Shown here one piece after another: positions 58,078-64,000 of a DNA stretch of 64,000 nt. Every line of letters starts with the position of its first letter. The stretch's first letter is position 1. The DNA lies in contig CATQHB010000002.1 in assembly GCA_958295765.1 (NCBI GenBank), positions 1,066,091 to 1,130,090 of the forward strand, written 5' to 3'. The notes under the pieces were generated by a model, which saw only the letters and a program-made list of their open reading frames with translations, ran no database searches and was not told the DNA's origin. The translations under genes were made by a program, and so were the position numbers. Origin of the DNA: an uncultured Dehalococcoidia bacterium (GTDB lineage: Bacteria; Chloroflexota; Dehalococcoidia; Lucifugimonadales; UBA3495).

Positions 58078-60006
58078 ATGCAATGGGCCTGGCTAATCCC
58101 GGTATTCAGCTTTGCCGCCGTTCCGCTGATTATCCTCTTTGGCAAGTATCTGCCCGGCAAGGGTTCGCCTTTGGCAATCCTGGCGATTCTGGGCGGCTTT
58201 GCCCTGTTCTGGGTAACGCTGTTCGGTTTTCTGAACGCTACGCCGGACACTGAGGGCTGCCAGACCGGGGAGGAGACCGGCGCCCTGACCTGTTCCTACC
58301 AGCGGACCTGGTTCGAGGCCGGGTTCCCCGGTACGGACAACGACGTAGATAAGCGGGTGCGCCTCACCTGGGGCATCATCATTGACCCGCTGGCGATTGC
58401 CATGCTGGGGCTGGCGACCTTGGTGGCCCTGATGGTGCAGATTTACTCCCTGGGTTATATGCGGGGCGATGCCCGTTTTGACTGGTACTACGCCTTCCAC
58501 GCCCTATTTATCGCCTCAATGCTTACCCTGGTGCTGGCCGACAACTTCCTGCTGCTGTACGTGGCCTGGGAACTGGTGGGGCTGTGTTCCTACCTGCTCA
58601 TCGGTTTCTGGTTTGAGCGGCCCGAGGCCCGGGAGGCGGCCAAGAAAGCCTTTATCGTGACCCGGATTGGCGACGTGGGCCTGCTGGTCGGCATCCTGCT
58701 GCTCTGGTCTCAGGTGGGCAGTTTCAGCATGGCCGACGCTTTTGCCGCGGCCCAAAGCGGCGCGATTGACCATGGGGTTGCGACGATGGCGGCCCTGCTG
58801 CTGTTCCTGGGCGCCATGGGCAAGTCGGCCCAGTTTCCCTTTCACGTATGGCTGCCCGACGCGATGGAAGGCCCGACGCCGGTCAGCGCGCTGATTCACG
58901 CCGCCACGATGGTCGCCGCCGGGGTCTATCTGGTGGCCCGGGCCTTCCCCATATTTGTCGCCTCCGGTGATGCCCTGCTGATAGTGGCGATTGTCGGGTT
59001 GGTTACCGCCCTGGGCGCGGCTACCATTGCCCTGGTGTCAACGGACCTGAAACGCATCCTGGCCTATTCCACCATCAGCCATTTAGGGTTGATGATGCTG
59101 TCTCTGGGCGCATTGGGCTATACCGCCGCCATTTTCCACCTGCTGGCGCACGGGTTTTCCAAAGCCCTGCTGTTCCTGGGGGCCGGCAGCGTGATGCACG
59201 GCACTGATGAGCTGGACATCCGCAAAATGGGCGGCCTGCGCAAGGTGATGCCGATAACCGCGATTCTCTTTTCCATTGGCGCCTTGTCGCTGGGCGGCAT
59301 CCCGATTCTGGCCGGTTTCTGGAGCAAGGACGAAATCCTGATTGCGGTCAACGAACATCTGAACCCGGTATTTATCGTGCTGACCCTGCTTACCGCCCTG
59401 CTCAGCGCCTTGTATATGGCCCGGGCGATGTTCGTGGTCTTTTACGGTCGGTTGGCCGAGTCGCAGGAACACGCCCACGAATCCCCGCCGACGATGACCA
59501 TTACCATGTCCCTGCTGGGGGTGCTGGCCCTGTTCTTCGGGTTTATGGCCTTTAACTGGCCGGGGGACTACGAAGGCATTGGCTCCTTCCTGTTCTATGA
59601 CCACCCGGAGGGTTTTCACTTCACCTGGTGGCTGGGCATCCTGTCCACCGTGCTGGCGGTGGCCGCTTTCGCCTATGCTTACCTGGCCTACGTGAGAAAG
59701 AGCTACCCCCTGGCGGGTATCCGGGGCCGCTGCTCCGGTCTGCTCAAGGTTGTGGAGAACAAGTATTATCTGGATGAGGCGTATCAGTGGGGCGTTGACC
59801 GGGTGGTGCTGGTAGTTTCCGGGTTTGTTGCCTGGCTGGACCGGGCAGTGGTGAATGACGTAGGGGTGAACGGCCCGGCCAACCTGGTGCGGCACTTGGG
59901 CGTGGCCCTGCGGCTGCACGTTACCGGCCACGTTTACAGCTATGCCCTGGCCATGGCCCTGGGGCTGATTGGTCTGGCTATCTTCTGGTGGATTCAGTCC
60001 ACCTGA
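58078..60006 (+). CDS. nuoL: NADH-quinone oxidoreductase subunit L
   Basis: A 642-residue antiporter-like subunit with about 16 helices. It has LLYVAWELVGLCSYLLIGFW, the pump motif MGKSAQFPFHVWLPDAMEGPTPVSALIHAATMVAAG (with the key Lys) read in two parts, ILAYSTISHLGLMMLSLGAL, and the long C-terminal lateral helix. AAAGGGAGGGCAGGGC precedes the ATG at 58078, and a 115-bp gap separates it from nuoK. Confidence 0.97.
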   Translation: MQWAWLIPVFSFAAVPLIILFGKYLPGKGSPLAILAILGGFALFWVTLFGFLNATPDTEGCQTGEETGALTCSYQRTWFEAGFPGTDNDVDKRVRLTWGIIIDPLAIAMLGLATLVALMVQIYSLGYMRGDARFDWYYAFHALFIASMLTLVLADNFLLLYVAWELVGLCSYLLIGFWFERPEAREAAKKAFIVTRIGDVGLLVGILLLWSQVGSFSMADAFAAAQSGAIDHGVATMAALLLFLGAMGKSAQFPFHVWLPDAMEGPTPVSALIHAATMVAAGVYLVARAFPIFVASGDALLIVAIVGLVTALGAATIALVSTDLKRILAYSTISHLGLMMLSLGALGYTAAIFHLLAHGFSKALLFLGAGSVMHGTDELDIRKMGGLRKVMPITAILFSIGALSLGGIPILAGFWSKDEILIAVNEHLNPVFIVLTLLTALLSALYMARAMFVVFYGRLAESQEHAHESPPTMTITMSLLGVLALFFGFMAFNWPGDYEGIGSFLFYDHPEGFHFTWWLGILSTVLAVAAFAYAYLAYVRKSYPLAGIRGRCSGLLKVVENKYYLDEAYQWGVDRVVLVVSGFVAWLDRAVVNDVGVNGPANLVRHLGVALRLHVTGHVYSYALAMALGLIGLAIFWWIQST

Positions 60007-60050
60007 TCTGATTGAGAGACCCCGATTGCAAGCCGATGAGTCTTTAACCG

Positions 60051-61565
60051 ATGACTAACTTTGACCAGGCAGTCCTGCTGCTGATTATCCTGGTGCCGCT
60101 GGCCGGCGCCCTTTTGTCTATGTTCCTGCCCCGGGGCCGGTCGGAGGACGCCTGGTACTTTGCCATTTTCGTGTCGGCCATCACCCTGGTATTGTCGGTC
60201 GTGGTCTTTGCCCGGTACGACTTTGGCGCCGGCGGCTACCAGTTCGTCCGCACCTATGAGTGGCTGGACGCTCCCCTGAACATTGACCTCTCCCTGGCGA
60301 TGGACGGTATCGCCGCTCCCCTGGTGCTGCTCAACGGCATTGTCCTCTTTGGCGCGGTGCTGATTTCTCAGACCATCAAGCACCGGACGCGGGACTTCTT
60401 TGTGCTGCTGCTGGCCCTGGGTTCCGGGGTGTACGGCGTCTTTGTGGTTCAGGACTTGTTCTTCCTCTTCTTCTTCTACGAACTGGCCGTGCTGCCGATG
60501 TATCTGCTGATTGGCGTGTGGGGCAGCAGCACCGACTTTGGCAGCTTTATGCGGACCAAGGAATACGGGGCGATGAAGCTGATGCTGTTCCTGGTGGCGG
60601 GCAGCGTGCTGATCTGGATTGGGATTCTGGCCCTTTACGTGGCGGCGGGGCAGGCCGGTTCCCCCACCTTTTCCATTGAGGCCCTGGGCGAGCTGGCCCG
60701 GGCCGGGCATTTCAGCCCCGCTTTCCAGAACTGGGTCTTTCCCCTGTTTATGATTGGCTTCGGCGTGCTGGCCGGCCTGTGGCCCTTTCACACCTGGTCG
60801 CCCGACGGCCACGTAGCGGCGCCTACCGGGGTCAGTATGCTGCACGCCGGGGTGCTGATGAAGCTGGGCGCCTTTGGCATCATCCGGGTGGGTATGGTGC
60901 TGCTGCCGGAGGGGGCCGCCGCCTGGATGCCGGTATTGATTGTGCTGGGGACGGTCAACGTCATCTACGGCGCCATCGCCGCCCTCTCCCAGCGGGACTT
61001 GAAGTATATTATCGGCTATTCCAGCGTCAGCCACATGGGTTACGTGCTGATGGGCATTGCCACCCTGCACCCGGTAGGCTTGACCGGGGCGGTGCTGCAA
61101 ATGTTCTCCCACGGCATTATGACCGCCCTGATGTTCGCCATGGTCGGCGCGATTTACGAGCGTTCTCACATCCGGGACATCACCGTGCTGAACGGGCTGA
61201 TGAAGCGGATGGGCACGGCCAGCTTCTTCTTTGCCGTGGCCGGCCTGGCCTCGCTGGGCCTGCCCGGGTTGAGCGGGTTCGTGGCCGAGTTTATGGTCTT
61301 TACCGGGGCCTTCCGCACCTACCTGCCCCTGGCGGTGCTGGCGGTAATCGGCGCGGCGATAACGGCGGTTTATATCCTGCGGCTCCTGGCCCGCACCTTC
61401 TTCGGAGAGGCCGATCCCCGATGGGAACACCTTACCGACGCCAGCCCGGTAGAAAAAACGGTGGGCGCCGCCTTTGCCCTGATTCTGCTGTTCGTGGGCG
61501 TCTGGCCGGCCCCGCTGACCCGAGTAATCAACACCGGCGTGGAGTCGGTGCTGCTACTATTTTAG
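60051..61565 (+). CDS. nuoM: NADH-quinone oxidoreductase subunit M
   Basis: A 504-residue antiporter-like subunit. It has FFYELAVLPMYLLIGVWGSS, LWPFHTWSPDGHVAAPTGVS, LKYIIGYSSVSHMGYVLMGI and FSHGIMTALMFAMVGAIYER. It forms the second pump module. It starts 44 nt after nuoL. Confidence 0.97.
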   Translation: MTNFDQAVLLLIILVPLAGALLSMFLPRGRSEDAWYFAIFVSAITLVLSVVVFARYDFGAGGYQFVRTYEWLDAPLNIDLSLAMDGIAAPLVLLNGIVLFGAVLISQTIKHRTRDFFVLLLALGSGVYGVFVVQDLFFLFFFYELAVLPMYLLIGVWGSSTDFGSFMRTKEYGAMKLMLFLVAGSVLIWIGILALYVAAGQAGSPTFSIEALGELARAGHFSPAFQNWVFPLFMIGFGVLAGLWPFHTWSPDGHVAAPTGVSMLHAGVLMKLGAFGIIRVGMVLLPEGAAAWMPVLIVLGTVNVIYGAIAALSQRDLKYIIGYSSVSHMGYVLMGIATLHPVGLTGAVLQMFSHGIMTALMFAMVGAIYERSHIRDITVLNGLMKRMGTASFFFAVAGLASLGLPGLSGFVAEFMVFTGAFRTYLPLAVLAVIGAAITAVYILRLLARTFFGEADPRWEHLTDASPVEKTVGAAFALILLFVGVWPAPLTRVINTGVESVLLLF

Positions 61566-61622
61566 TTTTAGCGTTCCAGGAAAATAAGGCCCTGTGATTT
61601 ACACGGATTTACACAGAGGGAT

Positions 61623-63197
61623 ATGCCGGGATTAACCGATAATCTTTACCTGCTGACACCGGAGTTTGCCCTGGCTGGGCTGGCTTTCCTGGTGTTCATT
61701 ATTGACCTGCTGCTGCCGGAGGAGCGGAAAGACCTGCTGGGCTGGTTGTCCGTGGCCGGGCTGCTGGGCGTGGTGGCGTTGTCCCTGGTGATGCTGCCCG
61801 GTAAAGAGGCGACGCTGTACGGCGGCCTGCTGGCGGTGGACGGCTATTCCCTGTTCTTCAAGGTGTTCTTCCTGGGCCTGGGCGTGTTTATCATCCTCAG
61901 TTCCATTGACTACGTGAAGCTGCACCTGAACCACCCCGGCGAGTTTTACGGGCTGCTCCTCTTTTCCATCCTGGGGATGAACCTGATGGCCCAATCCCGG
62001 GAGTTGCTGACCGCCTACATTTCGCTGGAGTTGCTCAGTTTCAGCCTGTACGTAATGGTGGCCTACGCCCTGAACAACGCCAAGTCCAATGAGGGCAGCC
62101 TGAAATACATCATCATCGGGGCCTTTTCCTCGGCCATCCTGCTCTATGGCATCAGTATGGTTTACAGCGCGTTGGGGGTAACCCGGTTTGAGGGAATCAG
62201 CGCGGCCCTGTCCAGCATTACCGACCTGCGCCCGGCCCTGTGGGTGGGCCTGGCCCTGATTATGGTGGGCTTGGGGTTCAAGCTGGCGGCGGTGCCCTTC
62301 CATATGTGGGCGCCGGACGCCTATGAGGGCGCGCCCCTGCCGGTTACCGCTTACCTGGCGATTGCTTCCAAGGCGGCGGCCTTTGCCCTGGTGCTGCGCC
62401 TGCTTTCCGAGGCTTTCGTGCCGGCCGCCGACCGCTGGGACCAGTGGCAGATAATCGTAGCAACGCTGGCGGCCCTGAGTATGCTGGTGGGCAACCTGGT
62501 CGCCCTGGCCCAGCGCAACCTGAAACGCCTGATGGCCTACTCCAGCATCGGCCACGTAGGATACATTCTGGCCGGCGCCGTAGCCCTGTCCACCGACTCC
62601 CTGCTGGGGGCCAACGGGATAATTTTCTACCTGGTGGGCTATTCCATCACCAGCATCGTAGTATTCGCCGCCCTGATTGCCTTTTTTAACGCTACCGGAC
62701 AAGAGGAGATTCCCGACCTGGCCGGGCTGGCCGACCGGCAACCCTTCCTGGCAATGGCGATTGCCGTCAGCTTTTTCTCCCTGGGGGGACTGCCCATCTT
62801 TGTCGGCTTCACTATGAAGTTCTACCTGTTTACCGCGGTGGCAAATGCCGGCTACCTGTGGCTGGCAGGGCTGGCGATTTTCACCAGCCTGGTCTCGCTC
62901 TACTACTATTTGCAGGTCATCCGGCAGATGTATATTCAGCCGGCGTTGGCGGCGCCGGCAACGGATGCCGCCGACGGGCCGGGCGAACACCCACCGGCGG
63001 AACCGGAGTCGGAACATACGCATACCCCGTCGCATCACGAACCGTCCGGGGACTATGAACCGCTGCCCCGGCCCTCGGCGCTGCTGCTGGTGGTAATGGT
63101 CTTGGGCCTGGTGGCGGTAGTCGGTTTGGGGGTCTATCCGGCGCCCCTGCTGGAACTGGTGGAAGGGGCCAGCGCGGCGATATTGCCGGGCGGGTAG
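61623..63197 (+). CDS. nuoN: NADH-quinone oxidoreductase subunit N
   Basis: A 524-residue antiporter-like subunit. It has LELLSFSLYVMVAYALNNAK, FKLAAVPFHMWAPDAYEGAP, LKRLMAYSSIGHVGYILAGA and GGLPIFVGFTMKFYLFTAV. Before the last helix lies an unusual hydrophilic, His/Glu/Pro-rich loop of about 50 residues (ESEHTHTPSHHEP) absent from typical NuoN. It is the last nuo gene here; nuoE, nuoF and nuoG are not in the window. Confidence 0.96.
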   Translation: MPGLTDNLYLLTPEFALAGLAFLVFIIDLLLPEERKDLLGWLSVAGLLGVVALSLVMLPGKEATLYGGLLAVDGYSLFFKVFFLGLGVFIILSSIDYVKLHLNHPGEFYGLLLFSILGMNLMAQSRELLTAYISLELLSFSLYVMVAYALNNAKSNEGSLKYIIIGAFSSAILLYGISMVYSALGVTRFEGISAALSSITDLRPALWVGLALIMVGLGFKLAAVPFHMWAPDAYEGAPLPVTAYLAIASKAAAFALVLRLLSEAFVPAADRWDQWQIIVATLAALSMLVGNLVALAQRNLKRLMAYSSIGHVGYILAGAVALSTDSLLGANGIIFYLVGYSITSIVVFAALIAFFNATGQEEIPDLAGLADRQPFLAMAIAVSFFSLGGLPIFVGFTMKFYLFTAVANAGYLWLAGLAIFTSLVSLYYYLQVIRQMYIQPALAAPATDAADGPGEHPPAEPESEHTHTPSHHEPSGDYEPLPRPSALLLVVMVLGLVAVVGLGVYPAPLLELVEGASAAILPGG

Positions 63198-63269
63198 GCG
63201 CCGGGTTCGAGTTGGCAACTGGAATAACGCCGGGTATCTGCGAATTGCCGGTATTAGCAACGCTTGTTG

Positions 63270-63520
63270 GCATTAACATCACGCAGGGGTGGGTTTGTAA
63301 CCCGCCCGGCGTTCAACGGCAAGGGAATCCCGGAAAATGGATAGGCGATAGCTGACCGATTCTTGCCCCGAGCCAGGGCGGGTTAGAAACCCGCCCCTAC
63401 CATCCAACTATCCACCGGAGCCGGTACGGGTAAGGAATAGCAACAAATGGTAGGAACATCCAACTATCCACCAGAGCCGGTACGGGTAGGGAACACCAAC
63501 AAATTTCGGAAATACCGAAT
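63270..63520. repeat. R1 composite element (subtype B) and 56-bp tandem duplication
   Basis: Facing R1 units lie at about 63285-63308 and 63375-63400. The spacer begins GCGTTCAACGGCAAGGGAAT as at 43.6 kb. Directly after it, a 56-bp unit beginning CATCCAACTATCCACC is duplicated (63401 and 63457). It contains GGTACGGGTA and CAACAAAT. Confidence 0.85.
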
Positions 63521-63564
63521 CTCCGGGGTGAAAGAACTCCGTTAAGGAAACAAGGAAAGAGGGT

Positions 63565-64000
63565 ATGATTATTTCGGTCATCGGGAGCAGCAGCGCCAAG
63601 CCGGAACATCTGGAGTTGGCCGAGGCGGTGGGCCGGGAACTGGCCCGGCGTGGCGTGATGGTGGCCTGCGGCGGGATGACCGGGGTAATGGAGGCGGTCT
63701 GCCGGGGCGCTAAGGCCGAGGGCGGCACGACCATCGGCATCCTGCCCGGGCGGCGCGGTTCTGCCTTCAACCCCTACATTGACATACCGGTTTTCACCAC
63801 CCTGGGCTATGCCCGGAACATCATCGTAGTCCACACCGGCCAAGCCTGCATCGCTGTCGGCGGCGCCTTTGGCACCCTGTCGGAGATTGCCTACGCCCTG
63901 GACGCCGGTATTCCGGTGGTGGGCCTCAGCACCTGGTCCCTCACCGTCAAGGGCGACGGCGACCCGGTGGTGGACGGCATCATCCCGGCCCGCGACCCGG
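63565..64000 (+). CDS. TIGR00725/LOG-like Rossmann-fold protein, truncated by the window end
   Basis: 145 codons from the ATG at 63565 (AAGGAAAGAGGGT upstream) run off the edge. The protein begins MIISVIGSSSAKPEHLELAE and has GVMVACGGMTGVMEAVCRGA, GTTIGILPGRRGSAFNPYID and IAVGGAFGTLSEIAYALDAG. This GGxGTxxE-like variant (GGAFGTLSE) and length match the TIGR00725 family, related to lysine-decarboxylase-like LOG nucleotide-processing proteins. The exact reaction is unknown. Confidence 0.88.
   Translation, partial: MIISVIGSSSAKPEHLELAEAVGRELARRGVMVACGGMTGVMEAVCRGAKAEGGTTIGILPGRRGSAFNPYIDIPVFTTLGYARNIIVVHTGQACIAVGGAFGTLSEIAYALDAGIPVVGLSTWSLTVKGDGDPVVDGIIPARDP

Noticed and set aside
59994-61430. 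Long minus-strand frames such as 59994-61430, 61632-63260, 28766-30220 and 12122-13555
   Set aside because: They lie exactly antisense to clear nuoM, nuoN, lipoprotein and gcvPB genes, have Gln/His/Gly/Pro-rich low-complexity composition, and arise from high-GC codon bias.
1-64000. rRNA and tRNA genes
   Set aside because: No conserved rRNA stretches and no cloverleaf with GTTCGA-type T-loop and matched acceptor were recognised by eye. A tRNAscan or Rfam search would be needed to exclude one.

Overview
The window is high-GC bacterial chromosomal DNA, probably a contig from an environmental genome. A Chloroflexota (Dehalococcoidia or SAR202-like) origin is my inference. It rests on an 11-gene Complex I cluster without nuoE/F/G, an F420-type luciferase-like oxidoreductase, a split GcvPA/GcvPB glycine decarboxylase, and a heavy load of short palindromic intergenic repeats. 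No rRNA, tRNA or CRISPR array was recognised. Most long overlapping reading frames are antisense shadows of real genes.

Layout. 1-7.1 kb (mostly minus strand): double carboxymuconolactone-decarboxylase-like protein (partial), LLM oxidoreductase, small monooxygenase-like protein, FAD amine oxidase, zinc-ribbon protein, ferritin and an SDR. 7.2-9.0 kb: a low-GC DMT-type membrane protein with an unusual C-terminal extension. 9.1-13.6 kb: gcvT-gcvH-gcvPA-gcvPB, complete except for the L-protein. 13.6-14.8 kb: a toxin-antitoxin patch (orphan ribbon-helix-helix antitoxin, Doc-like toxin, small partner) flanked on one side by a duplicated piece of the gcvPB end. 15-20.9 kb: esterase, small membrane protein, Amt ammonium transporter, and a pair of dipeptide-type ABC permeases. 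21.4-23.9 kb: a promoter-driven structured RNA candidate, an MBL-fold enzyme, and two divergently transcribed genes that each need an in-frame UGA read as selenocysteine. One is AhpD-like with CxxU; the other is OsmC-like with U at the catalytic cysteine. Each UGA is followed by a bacterial SECIS-like hairpin. 24-30.3 kb: an ABC exporter pair and an sppA-DUF4350-repeat lipoprotein operon. 30.9-39.0 kb: M20 peptidase, moaD/moaE, a retropepsin-like protease, a dockerin protein, and comEA-comEC. 39.1-47.2 kb: a repeat-flanked GxxExxY gene, rph, an M16 peptidase, a BioD/DRTGG protein and a cation/proton antiporter.

47.6-51.3 kb is an accessory island. It holds an intact IS5-type element with a -1 frameshift site, three minus-strand genes (two different TIR-type proteins around an unrecognised helical protein), and an ISAs1-type transposase relic. 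The TIR genes look like a compact defence or signalling module, possibly undescribed. 51.3-63.2 kb: the nuo operon A-B-C-(two HicB-like)-D-H-I-(Cys-rich protein)-[repeat]-J-K-L-M-N behind a TTGACA/N17/TATTAT promoter. The window ends in a TIGR00725/LOG-like gene.

The intergenic space is dominated by six families of dispersed repeats, labelled R1-R6 in the features. The most notable points are the paired selenoprotein genes, the TIR island, the candidate structured RNA at 21.43-21.50 kb, and the HicB-like pair inside the Complex I operon.
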